33,511 nucleotides of DNA from an uncultured Bacteroidales bacterium (GTDB lineage: Bacteria; Bacteroidota; Bacteroidia; Bacteroidales; JAUNSR01): positions 1-33,511 of the forward strand of contig CAMTOJ010000042.1 in the NCBI GenBank assembly GCA_947074145.1, given 5' to 3'. Shown here piece by piece: positions 7,867-16,577 of this stretch. A program made the translations under genes and the position numbers. The stretch's first letter is position 1. Each line of letters opens with the position of its first letter. Below the pieces are notes generated by a model. That model had not been told where the DNA came from and made no database searches. It worked only from the letters and a program-made list of their open reading frames with translations.

Positions 7867-8901
7867 ATGAAAAATATCACCCTAAGATACTATCCATATA
7901 ATCTTGAACTGGCGCATGTATTCACTGTTTCGGGATTTTCTCGCACTTCAACACCGACTGTAAGAGTTGAACTACAATACGACAATTTCATAGGATATGG
8001 CGAGGCATCTATGCCCCCTTATTTGGGTGAAACAACAGACTCCGTTTGTGGTTTTCTTTCCAAAATTCCGGTATCACTATTTGCCGATCCCTTTAAAACA
8101 GAGGATATTCTAAGAGAGATCGATGCGATAGCACCTGGCAATAATGCGGCAAAAGCAGCGGTAGATATCGCGCTTCATGATCTTCAGGGCAAACTCCTGA
8201 ACATACCCCTTTACAAACTACTTGGAAAAGACCCCTTGCTTATTCCCCCTACAAGTTATACCATTGGGATTGATACCCCCGAGGTGATGAGAGAGAAGAC
8301 AATTGAAGCGGGCAATCGTTTCCGGGTACTTAAAGTGAAAGTTGGGACCGACAATGATCTTGAAAACATACGCTGCATAAGAAGTGTAACCGATCTACCT
8401 CTTACTACCGATGCCAATCAGGGCTGGAAAGATAAAGAGATTGCACTTGATCTGATATTTGCACTGAAGGAACTTGGTGTAGTGATGATCGAACAGCCCA
8501 TGCCAAAGGAGAATATCGACGATATTGCATGGCTAAAAGAGAGGAGTCCGCTTCCGCTGATTGCCGATGAATCGATAAAGAGATTTGCCGATCTTAAAGG
8601 GATAGAACATCTATATCACGGCATAAACATAAAACTTATGAAATCGACCGGTATTCATGAAGCACTTAAGATGATTGATTATGCAAGACTTTACGATATG
8701 AAAGTGATGATCGGATGTATGACCGAAACATCGTGCGCCATAAGTGCAGCCGCGGCGATTGCAGCCCGTGCCGATTATGCCGATCTTGATGGAGCACTTT
8801 TGATAAAAAACGATTTTTATACGGGACTTAATCTTGTTGATGGTAAGATTACACTAAATGAACTGCCCGGATTAGGGATTATACGAAACAAAAGAGAATA
8901 G
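7867..8901 (+). CDS. Dipeptide epimerase (L-Ala-D/L-Glu epimerase type, enolase superfamily)
   Basis: The predicted reaction is epimerisation at the alpha carbon of the second residue of a dipeptide, typically L-Ala-D-Glu from murein, so that it can be broken down. The 344-residue protein has a capping domain and an enolase barrel. The catalytic pair is LKVKVG (K156, K158), metal ligands are D182 (DANQGW), E209 (IEQP) and D234 (ADES), and the opposite lysine is in NIKLMK (K256). The DLDG signature (306-309) is typical of the dipeptide epimerase branch rather than muconate cycloisomerase. The start at 7867 is chosen because the -7 element lies just upstream. An MFS transporter follows 29 bp downstream. 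Exact dipeptide specificity is not provable by eye. Confidence 0.85.
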   Translation: MKNITLRYYPYNLELAHVFTVSGFSRTSTPTVRVELQYDNFIGYGEASMPPYLGETTDSVCGFLSKIPVSLFADPFKTEDILREIDAIAPGNNAAKAAVDIALHDLQGKLLNIPLYKLLGKDPLLIPPTSYTIGIDTPEVMREKTIEAGNRFRVLKVKVGTDNDLENIRCIRSVTDLPLTTDANQGWKDKEIALDLIFALKELGVVMIEQPMPKENIDDIAWLKERSPLPLIADESIKRFADLKGIEHLYHGINIKLMKSTGIHEALKMIDYARLYDMKVMIGCMTETSCAISAAAAIAARADYADLDGALLIKNDFYTGLNLVDGKITLNELPGLGIIRNKRE

Positions 8902-8930
8902 ATATTGTTTTAGAGTTATAATAATCTAAA

Positions 8931-10160
8931 ATGAATATAACTCATAAAAGGGTGAAGCTGCCATTGAAGAAACAACTGGCTATCTGGAGCATATTTCTTG
9001 TGACTTCAATAGCCGGGATGGCAATAACACCAATATTACCTGAACTAAAAAAGCATTTCGCCGACATTAACAGGACCGATATCGAACTGCTTACCTCACT
9101 TCCCAATATGATAATAATACCCTTTGTACTATTGTCGGGATTTATAGTGAATATAAGCAACCGAATACAGATGATACGTGTAGGTCTTGTGATCTTCATT
9201 GCAAGCGCATTATTCTATCAGTTTGCATCGAGCTATATTCATCTTCTGATAATAAGTATCTGTCTTGGAGCCGGCATAGGACTTGTGATACCACTTGCCA
9301 ACGCACTTCCGGCTGAGGTATATTATGGTCTTGAGAGGCAGCGACAGATGGGAATTTGTGCAGCCATTGCCGATGCATCGCAAGTATTCTGTCTATATAT
9401 GACAGGTGTTCTTTATTCGGCATTTAGTTGGAAAGCTCCTTTTCTGGTATATTTTATCGCAGTCATACCGCTTGTTTTCTCCTTTTTGATAAAAAGATAT
9501 AAGCCGTTGGTAAATATGAACGGTCCGGAATACGGAGCATATAAATTCAACTTCAAAATCGATAAATGCGGATATTCGATAAAGATGCTCATATCACTTA
9601 TAGTGCAATATTTTCTGTTATGTTATATTCAATTTATAATTCCGCTTTTATTACCTTTTTTATTGATTAAAAACGGCTACGACGAAAGATTCGCTGCACT
9701 AAGCATTGCACTTTTCTTTTTTGTACAGTCGATAGTGGATTTCTTTCTTGTTCAGATGGTTAGGCTAATGAAAAAGAATGTCGTATGGATAAGTTTTCTG
9801 CTAAATACCGCGGCACTTTTTATAATACCATACTTTATTGAGCATCGTATTGCAATAATCATTGCTGTTATACTTGGTGGAATAACGGGAGGAATAATTG
9901 AACCGATGATATGGGACAAGACATCGCATATCTGCATACAGGGAAAGAAAGTCAAAGTATTCAGTTACATAATGTCGGTATCATTCTTCACAATTTGGGT
10001 GACACCGTTCATTGTGAAAGGTATATCTCTGCTATTTAACGATGTCACCCTAAAATTTTCTTTTTATGTATCCGGAATAATCGGAATAATAGTGGTATTG
10101 GTTGCCGCCTTTTTCTATAAAGACTTTGTTTGGGGGGAACCGGACCGTGAAGAATTATAA
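8931..10160 (+). CDS. MFS transporter, linked to the dipeptide epimerase
   Basis: The 409-residue protein is strongly hydrophobic, with about 12 predicted membrane helices in two halves joined by a charged loop near 190-215. A cytoplasmic N-terminal stretch of basic residues precedes the first helix. The layout is that of the major facilitator superfamily. Only 29 bp separate it from the epimerase, so it is probably in the same transcript. Uptake of small peptides or murein fragments is a guess from context. Its stop codon is immediately adjacent to the stop codon of the convergent aminopeptidase. Confidence 0.8.
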   Translation: MNITHKRVKLPLKKQLAIWSIFLVTSIAGMAITPILPELKKHFADINRTDIELLTSLPNMIIIPFVLLSGFIVNISNRIQMIRVGLVIFIASALFYQFASSYIHLLIISICLGAGIGLVIPLANALPAEVYYGLERQRQMGICAAIADASQVFCLYMTGVLYSAFSWKAPFLVYFIAVIPLVFSFLIKRYKPLVNMNGPEYGAYKFNFKIDKCGYSIKMLISLIVQYFLLCYIQFIIPLLLPFLLIKNGYDERFAALSIALFFFVQSIVDFFLVQMVRLMKKNVVWISFLLNTAALFIIPYFIEHRIAIIIAVILGGITGGIIEPMIWDKTSHICIQGKKVKVFSYIMSVSFFTIWVTPFIVKGISLLFNDVTLKFSFYVSGIIGIIVVLVAAFFYKDFVWGEPDREEL

Positions 10161-11465
10161 GCTAAAAAACTGTGTAAAAGCTTTTGTTGCGTAAAAATGA
10201 TCGTCAACACAAGCAGTTTCAGCCACCGAATGCATTCCCCACATCGGATTACCCATATCCACGCCACGAAGTTCGATCTGAGAAGTAAGAATATTCCCAA
10301 GAGTCGAACCGCCCACGGCATCCGAATGATTGACAAACTCCTGAAAAGGAACATCAGCCAGACGGCAAATCTGTTTAAAAACCGCAGCCGAGTCGGCATC
10401 AGTCAGATACTTCTGATTTGCATGAATCTTAATCACCGGACCTTTCCCCATCACAGGACGGTTGGTCGGATCATGTTTCTCTGGATAATTAGGATGTAAA
10501 GCGTGTGCCATATCGGCAGAGATCATAAAAGATGTTGCGATAGAACGATAAAAATCCTCCGTCGAACCACCTGTTGACAAAACGATACGCTCCATTATAT
10601 GTCTTAGAACGGGAGAAGCCGCGCCCTGTTTTGTGCCGCTACCTGTCTCTTCATTATCGAATACACCAAGTATTTTTGTCGACTTACTATCAGAAGAATC
10701 AAGTAAAGCGCGAGTCCCGGCATGCACCATTGCAAGATCGTCAAGACGTCCGCAAGATATAAACTCATTGTTTAAGCCAACAAGTGTACCCGGGTGACAA
10801 TCATAAAGATAAAGATCGAAATCAAGTATATCCTCCTTATCCACATTAAGAAGAGAAGTAAGCTCATTGATAAGATGATTGCCCTTTTGAAGCTCGTCAG
10901 AAATAAAGCCCATAACGGGAAGCATATCCTTTTGTTTGCTAAGAGGATTGCCATCGTTTACAGAACGATTCATATGAATTGCAAGATGAGGGATAAGAAG
11001 CAAAGGACGTTTGAGATCAACATTAACCTGTTTTGGAAAAAGAGGATTATCCCCTTTTAGTATCACACGTCCGGCAAGCGAAAGAGGGCGATCGAACCAT
11101 GTATAAAGGATCGGACCACCATAAACCTCAGTGTTAAGTTTTAGAACACCACCCTCGGCTACCATTTCGGGGTTCGGTTTAACTCTGAAACCAGGAGAAT
11201 CGGAGTGAGCGCAAATAAGTTTGAACCCGTTTTTAGCGATATCCTCACCAACGATGAAAGCGAAAATCGCCGAACCGTTTTGGATAACATAATATCTCCC
11301 GTTAGGCTCAATGGCCCATTTATCTTTTATTTTAAGTTCTGAGAACCCGTTTTCATCTAAAGTCTTTTTGAGATTGGCAACAGCAAGAAAATTGACCGGA
11401 CTATTATTCAGATAATCTAATAACTCAATCGCCAGGTCATGTTTGGTTGTAGGTTTGGTTGTCAT
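10155..11465 (-). CDS. M18 family aminopeptidase
   Basis: This is a cytoplasmic zinc aminopeptidase of the M18 (aspartyl aminopeptidase) family, which removes N-terminal, often acidic, residues from peptides. In its 436 residues the metal and active-site motifs are in order: CAHSDSPGFRVKP (H87, D89), DNEETGSGTKQGA near 270, SADMAHALHPNYPEKHD near 315, and GMHSVAETAC near the C-terminus. Length matches the family, and no signal peptide is present. It is convergent with the MFS gene and may be co-transcribed with the aldehyde dehydrogenase 71 bp upstream. Together with the epimerase it suits peptide salvage. Confidence 0.92.
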   Translation of the reverse strand: MTTKPTTKHDLAIELLDYLNNSPVNFLAVANLKKTLDENGFSELKIKDKWAIEPNGRYYVIQNGSAIFAFIVGEDIAKNGFKLICAHSDSPGFRVKPNPEMVAEGGVLKLNTEVYGGPILYTWFDRPLSLAGRVILKGDNPLFPKQVNVDLKRPLLLIPHLAIHMNRSVNDGNPLSKQKDMLPVMGFISDELQKGNHLINELTSLLNVDKEDILDFDLYLYDCHPGTLVGLNNEFISCGRLDDLAMVHAGTRALLDSSDSKSTKILGVFDNEETGSGTKQGAASPVLRHIMERIVLSTGGSTEDFYRSIATSFMISADMAHALHPNYPEKHDPTNRPVMGKGPVIKIHANQKYLTDADSAAVFKQICRLADVPFQEFVNHSDAVGGSTLGNILTSQIELRGVDMGNPMWGMHSVAETACVDDHFYATKAFTQFFSL

Positions 11466-11536
11466 ACTTTATATATTAAAATGCGGCTGTAAATGTAAAA
11501 ATAGTTTCGCTAAATACTAAGACTATTATATCATAA

Positions 11537-12913
11537 TCATTTCTCAAGCAATTTTTTTATAAAACCCGGAAGATCGAAAGGAGCATATCTGAAAGAGAAA
11601 TCCATCTTAAGCCCCTTTTTAAGTACGCTCTTCATATGGGAAAAAGTGTCGAAAGTAGCCTTTGAATGATAGGCACCCATACCGCTGTGACCAACTCCGC
11701 CAAAAGGAAGATTGGTATTAACAAGATGCATTAGGGTATCGTTGATGCAAACACCACCTGAAGAAGTGTGCGATACTACATAATCGGCACCTTTATCATT
11801 GCCAAAATAATAAAGCGCCAACGGCTTTTCATTACTATTTATATACTCGATACACTCATCGATATTGTCGAAAGGAAGGATCGGGATTATCGGACCGAAA
11901 ATCTCCTGCATCATCAGGGGATCACTTTTTGAAGGTGAGTCGATAATTGTAGGGTGAAAAAAACGACTTATCCTATCATGCTCGCCACCGAAAACAATCT
12001 TTCCCGAAGAGGAAAGAAGAGAGATCAGTCTGTCGAAAGCCGCATCTGTTATTATTTTTGGATAAAACTCACACTCCGTAATATCATCGCCATAAAAATC
12101 TTTAATCCAGAAAATTAGCCTCTCAATAAGCCTCTCCTTAATACGTCTGTTCACCAAAATATAATCGGGAGCGATACAAGTTTGCCCCGCGTTAAGAAAT
12201 TTCCCCCAGACAATCCTCTTTGCAGCAAGATCAACCACGGCATCATCATCAACGATACAAGGACTCTTTCCGCCAAGTTCGAGAGTAACGGGAGTAAGAT
12301 TCTCAGCCGCCTGTTGCATCACATATTTACCGAAAGATGGACTACCGGTAAAGAAAATATAATCGAAACGCTTCTTTAAGATATACTGATTAATATCGTG
12401 ACCACCCTCGATAACGGCGATATAATCGACCGTGAAACACTCTGAGATCATCTTATTGATAACAGCGGAAACATTCGGAGCCTCGGGTGAAGGCTTCAGA
12501 ATCACGCAATTGCCGGCAGCCATTGCACCGATAAGAGGAGAGATGATAAGCTGAAAAGGATAATTCCACGGAGCGATAATAAGAGTCAACCCGTAAGGCT
12601 CGGCAATGATATGACTCTTCGAGGGGAACGAAAAAAGCGTATCCCTCACTTTTTTCGGCTTCACCCACTCATCAATCTTCTTAATAGCATGATTAAGCTC
12701 ACTGATCACAAATCCCACTTCGGCGATAAAGCTCTCATTATAAGACTTATTCAGATCACTCTTTAAAGCATCGTATATCTCATCCTTATGCTTATTGATA
12801 GCCTCAAGCAACCTCTTAAGCTGCTCCTTTCGAAAACGGGGATCGGCGCAATTTCGGTTATTAAAGAAAACTCTTTGAGAGTTATAAATAGAATCAATCC
12901 GGGCAGTTTCCAT
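11537..12913 (-). CDS. NAD(P)-dependent aldehyde dehydrogenase, class 3-like
   Basis: The enzyme oxidises aldehydes to carboxylic acids. In its 458 residues the fold signature APWNYPF (114-120, catalytic Asn117), the general base in LELGGKSP (Glu212) and the nucleophile in NAGQTCIAP (Cys246) are all present. Length and the lack of an N-terminal extension resemble the class 3 / fatty-aldehyde branch (YwdH-like). A hydrophobic, basic C-terminus ends the protein. It heads a possible two-gene minus-strand unit with the M18 peptidase. A near-consensus -7 element (TACCTTTA on the minus strand, 12928-12935) lies 15 bp before the start. It is the last core gene before the accessory island. Confidence 0.93.
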   Translation of the reverse strand: METARIDSIYNSQRVFFNNRNCADPRFRKEQLKRLLEAINKHKDEIYDALKSDLNKSYNESFIAEVGFVISELNHAIKKIDEWVKPKKVRDTLFSFPSKSHIIAEPYGLTLIIAPWNYPFQLIISPLIGAMAAGNCVILKPSPEAPNVSAVINKMISECFTVDYIAVIEGGHDINQYILKKRFDYIFFTGSPSFGKYVMQQAAENLTPVTLELGGKSPCIVDDDAVVDLAAKRIVWGKFLNAGQTCIAPDYILVNRRIKERLIERLIFWIKDFYGDDITECEFYPKIITDAAFDRLISLLSSSGKIVFGGEHDRISRFFHPTIIDSPSKSDPLMMQEIFGPIIPILPFDNIDECIEYINSNEKPLALYYFGNDKGADYVVSHTSSGGVCINDTLMHLVNTNLPFGGVGHSGMGAYHSKATFDTFSHMKSVLKKGLKMDFSFRYAPFDLPGFIKKLLEK

Positions 12914-13083
12914 AGTTGGTTTTATTTTAAAGGTAATAAAAACTATTTAGAAATATCTTGTGGGGGATTTTTATTTCTCTTTTGAGTTTCTTTTAACTCT
13001 TCCATATCCTTTTTTTATTATCCCATAGGCTTTAATAGTTTCTCCCAATCCCTTTTTAATTTCCCTATACTCTTTTTTATTCC

Positions 13084-13120
13084 CCTTTAGCCTTTTCTTA
13101 TCTCCTAAAGGTCTTTTTTT
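13084..13120 (+). terminator. Possible terminator in the gene-free boundary
   Basis: CCTTTAG (13084-13090) pairs with CTAAAGG (13105-13111) and is followed by TCTTTTTTTT. No plus-strand gene ends nearby, so its purpose is unclear; it may insulate the island from read-through. Confidence 0.4.
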
Positions 13121-13263
13121 TGAAACTTGCTATGGCCGGAAACACCAATGCTATGACCAACACGCAAAGTAGCTATGGCCAAGTCGTTCATTAGCTGATG
13201 AACGACTTGACCATAGTTATGGAGTGTTGTGGTCATAGCTGGGATGGTGTGTGGTGGTAATTT

Positions 13264-13286
13264 GGGGTGGGGAAAAGGGTTGGGGG
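13264..13286 (+). other. G-quadruplex motif
   Basis: Four G runs (4, 4, 3 and 5) with loops of 1, 4 and 2 nt meet the usual G3+N1-7 rule. This is conspicuous in A+T-rich intergenic DNA. It is immediately right of the inverted repeat. Confidence 0.6.
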
Positions 13287-13300
13287 AGTTGGAAAAAGGG

Positions 13301-13663
13301 TAATATTATAAAATAAGATTATTAGTATGAAGAATTCAAAAAAGATGATGCTAATATGATATAATAGAAATAAATGCATTTATTGGATAAAGAGGAATAA
13401 CTAATTCACTTTATGATGCAATATATTTTTCTTAAATTTGTTATTTGATAGATTGGATAAAATCATACGTTCTGAATAGTGCTTAAAGAAAGATTTTAGA
13501 TATAGGTGTTATATTAACTTTGATATTTCTAAATACTGGAAGACTATAATATTCCTTTATTATTTTGTTTTTTATTTAAATACAAAATTGAAATATTATT
13601 CATAATTGTTAGATGTTACTTAAAATAATCTATTGTAAAAAAATTATAGATGAAAAATAATAA
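13301..13663. other. A+T-rich leader region of the defence operon
   Basis: No open reading frame or RNA gene is recognisable. Two exact -7 matches occur, TAAATTTG (13433-13440) and TAACTTTG (13515-13522), either of which could drive the operon starting at 13664 with a leader of about 140-220 nt. A leader this long leaves room for regulation, but no riboswitch or clear operator is visible. Confidence 0.5.
13515..13522 (+). promoter_or_regulatory. Candidate -7 element of the helicase-methylase operon
   Basis: TAACTTTG matches TAnnTTTG about 140 bp before the first gene of the operon. A second match is at 13433-13440. Confidence 0.4.
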
Positions 13664-16570
13664 ATGAAAATAATAACACCATATCACGCAAAATACTTCG
13701 CTCATTATTTGACCAGGAAATTACCTGCTAATGATTTAGGTAAACTAACTGCTTCTTTACATGATGCTCAAGTAGACCTGACTCCGCATCAGGTTGAAGC
13801 TGCTTTATTTGCTTTTAAATCACCTTTATCACATGGAGCAATACTGGCAGATGAAGTTGGACTTGGTAAAACAATTGAGGCAGGCATAATACTGTCACAG
13901 CAATGGGCGGAACACAAACGTAAGCTCCTGATTATTACTCCCGCTAATCTGAGAAAACAATGGTCAAGTGAACTTCAGGAAAAGTTCTTTTTACCATCTG
14001 TAATTATGGAAAAAAAGAGTTTCGAAGAACAAATCAATTCAGGTAATTTCAATCCTTTTAATCAAGAAACAATAGTTATTTGTTCGTTTCAATTTTCAAA
14101 AGCAAAAGCAGCATATCTTCGCAAAACAGAATGGGATTTGGTTATTATTGATGAAGCACATCGTTTACGTAATGTATATAAACCACAGAATAAAATTGCC
14201 AATACAATTAAGAGTGCTATAGAGAATCGAAAAAAAGTATTATTAACAGCGACTCCTTTACAGAACTCTATACTGGAATTATATGGATTAGTATCTATAA
14301 TTGACGATTTTATTTTTGGCGATTTAAAAAGCTTTAAAGGCCAATTTGGGAAACAACTCAATGATAATGATTATCGAATGCTTCGTGATCGATTACAACC
14401 TGTTTGTAAACGTACTTTACGTAGGCAAGTTTTAGAATATATCAAATATACCAAAAGAATTGCCATACGAGAAGAGTTCTTTCCTACAAAAGAAGAACAA
14501 GAGTTATATGAACGAGTTACGGAATATTTGCAAAGGCCTAAATTATTTGCATTACCCCGAAGCCAGCGTCAATTGATGACTCTTATTCTCCGAAAATTGC
14601 TCGCATCCTCTACATATGCAATTCATGGTACATTTTGTGGTTTGATTGATAGATTGAATGCATTATTACAGGCCAATACGGAAATGGGATCAAATTGTTT
14701 TTCTCTTGATTTTGAAGGTAAAGATAATGATTCGGAAGAATGGTTTGATGAAGAAGATGATGAGGTGGACGATGGCGAAGAGATGTTAATATTAAGTCCG
14801 AATGATATAGAGTTAGTAAAAAACGAGATAACAGATTTGGAGCAATTCCGTGATCTATCAGCTGTTATAAAGAAAAACAGTAAGGCCGAACATCTATTTA
14901 TAGCATTAGAAAAAGGGTTTGCAGAATTGCAACGATTAGGTGCAAATAAAAAAGCGCTTCTTTTTACAGAAAGTAAACGCACACAAACTTTTCTATATGA
15001 ATTGTTGGAGAAACGTGGATTCAAAGGAAAGGTGGTGCTATTTAATGGTACAAATACAGATACACAATCAAAAAAGATCTATGAAAGTTGGTTAAAGAAA
15101 CATCACGGAAGCAACAAGATTACAGGTTCTCCAACAGCCGATAAAAGAGCTGCGATTGTAGAGTATTTCCGTGATGAAGCAACCATAATGATTGCCACAG
15201 AAGCAGCCTCAGAAGGTATTAATCTTCAATTCTGCTCTCTTGTTATTAATTATGATATGCCATGGAATCCGCAACGCATTGAACAACGTATTGGAAGATG
15301 TCATCGTTATGGGCAAAAACATGATGTTGTAGTTGTAAACTTTTTGAATAAATCAAATGCCGCAGATATTCGGGTCTATGAACTCTTAGATGAGAAATTC
15401 AAGCTCTTTGATGGTGTTTTTGGAGTAAGTGATGAGGTATTGGGCAGTATTGGTAATGGTATAGATTTCGAAAAACGTATTGCTCAAATTTATGATGAAT
15501 GTCGAACAAGTGATGAGATATCAATCGCATTTGATAATTTACAATCAGAGCTTCAAGGAGAAATATCAGACAAGATGTTAAATGCTCGTTCAATTCTGAC
15601 TGAGAATTTCGATGAAGTTGTTCATGAGAAATTACGAACAAACATGATCACAAGCATTGGTAATATTTCACTCTTTGAGAAACGATTATGGAGTTTGACC
15701 AAATTTTATCTTGATTCAAAAGCATTGTTCAATAATGAAACTTATTCATTTATACTTCCTCCTAATCAATTGTCATCGCATATCCATACGGGAGAATATG
15801 CAATGATAATACCAAAAGAGGGCGAAAAAAAAAGTTCTTCATTAATCCCCGAACATGCAACAATTTATCGTATAGGAGACCCTTTGGCACAATATATTTT
15901 AGATAAAACGAAAGAATGTGATACGCCTCTTAAAGAGGTCATTTTTGATTATTCCGCAACACCAACTAAAGTATCTTTGCTAGAACCATATATTGGTAAT
16001 TCAGGATGGTTACAAGTAAATAAACTTACTGTAGAGTCATTTGAACATGAAGATTATCTTTTAATAGCATGTCTGGCAGAAGATGGAACTGTTATTGAAC
16101 CCGATGTTGCTGAAAGATTATTTTCTCTTTCTGCACAAGTGGGTGCTGAAGTCTCTATTTCCGAAGAAGATGTATCCTGTTGCCTTGAGCAATTAGAACA
16201 TCAAAAAGAAGCCCTCCTACAGGAAAATGCTTACCGAAATCGCGAGTTTTTTGATGATGAAATGGAGAAACTTGATAAGTGGGCTGAGGATATGAAGCTA
16301 AGTCTGGAAAAAGAAATTACCGATTTGGATGCAGAAATCAGATTACGTAAGTCGGAAGCAAAGAAACAAGTAAAATTAGAGGTTAAAGTAAAACAGCAAC
16401 GAGAGATTAAAGATCTTGAACGAAAACGGAGTGAAAAACGACAGATGTTTTTTGAAGCGCAAGATGCTGTTGATGAAAAAAAAGAGAAGCTTCTTTCTGA
16501 AATTGAAAAAATGCTGGCTCAACATTTACATCAGGAAGAGCTGTTTACAATTAAATGGACAATAAAATAA
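13664..16570 (+). CDS. SNF2-family DEAD/DEAH helicase, defence-operon type
   Basis: This is a predicted ATP-driven DNA translocase of the Swi2/Snf2 group. In its 968 residues the motor motifs are in order: ADEVGLGKT (62-70), DEAH (163-166), TATPLQN (195-201), a second lobe from LLFTES (432), EAASEGINL (513-521) and QRIGRCHRYGQ (541-551). An acidic insertion (353-373) interrupts the motor. A long charged coiled coil (about 820-960) with repeated Lys/Glu ends the protein. There is no nuclease or methylase motif. It opens a compact operon; the next ATG is only 7 bp downstream. Similar helicases occur in DISARM and in helicase-methylase-ATPase loci. A role in anti-phage defence is inferred from context. 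Confidence 0.88.
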   Translation: MKIITPYHAKYFAHYLTRKLPANDLGKLTASLHDAQVDLTPHQVEAALFAFKSPLSHGAILADEVGLGKTIEAGIILSQQWAEHKRKLLIITPANLRKQWSSELQEKFFLPSVIMEKKSFEEQINSGNFNPFNQETIVICSFQFSKAKAAYLRKTEWDLVIIDEAHRLRNVYKPQNKIANTIKSAIENRKKVLLTATPLQNSILELYGLVSIIDDFIFGDLKSFKGQFGKQLNDNDYRMLRDRLQPVCKRTLRRQVLEYIKYTKRIAIREEFFPTKEEQELYERVTEYLQRPKLFALPRSQRQLMTLILRKLLASSTYAIHGTFCGLIDRLNALLQANTEMGSNCFSLDFEGKDNDSEEWFDEEDDEVDDGEEMLILSPNDIELVKNEITDLEQFRDLSAVIKKNSKAEHLFIALEKGFAELQRLGANKKALLFTESKRTQTFLYELLEKRGFKGKVVLFNGTNTDTQSKKIYESWLKKHHGSNKITGSPTADKRAAIVEYFRDEATIMIATEAASEGINLQFCSLVINYDMPWNPQRIEQRIGRCHRYGQKHDVVVVNFLNKSNAADIRVYELLDEKFKLFDGVFGVSDEVLGSIGNGIDFEKRIAQIYDECRTSDEISIAFDNLQSELQGEISDKMLNARSILTENFDEVVHEKLRTNMITSIGNISLFEKRLWSLTKFYLDSKALFNNETYSFILPPNQLSSHIHTGEYAMIIPKEGEKKSSSLIPEHATIYRIGDPLAQYILDKTKECDTPLKEVIFDYSATPTKVSLLEPYIGNSGWLQVNKLTVESFEHEDYLLIACLAEDGTVIEPDVAERLFSLSAQVGAEVSISEEDVSCCLEQLEHQKEALLQENAYRNREFFDDEMEKLDKWAEDMKLSLEKEITDLDAEIRLRKSEAKKQVKLEVKVKQQREIKDLERKRSEKRQMFFEAQDAVDEKKEKLLSEIEKMLAQHLHQEELFTIKWTIK

Positions 16571-16577
16571 ATTCAAT

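Larger units (their letters stand above)
13050..13300. repeat. Large imperfect inverted repeat with GCTATGRCC copies
   Basis: The core is a 19-bp arm at 13173-13191 pairing with 13198-13216 across a 6-nt loop, with one mismatch. Outward, GCTATGACC (13150-13158) pairs with GGTCATAGC (13231-13239), and ACACCA (13142-13147) with TGGTGT (13245-13250). The motif GCTATGRCC occurs directly at 13129, 13150 and 13172, and in reverse near 13209 and 13231, always 21-22 bp apart. Beyond this the left flank is C/T-rich and the right flank A/G-rich, so weaker pairing may reach CCCTTTTT (13050) and AAAAAGGG (13293). No coding potential is evident. It marks the boundary between core genes and the island. Confidence 0.8.

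Noticed and set aside
13129..13252. CRISPR array
   Set aside because: Repeats are 9 bp, partly inverted and 21-22 bp apart; there are no spacers of uniform length and no cas genes.
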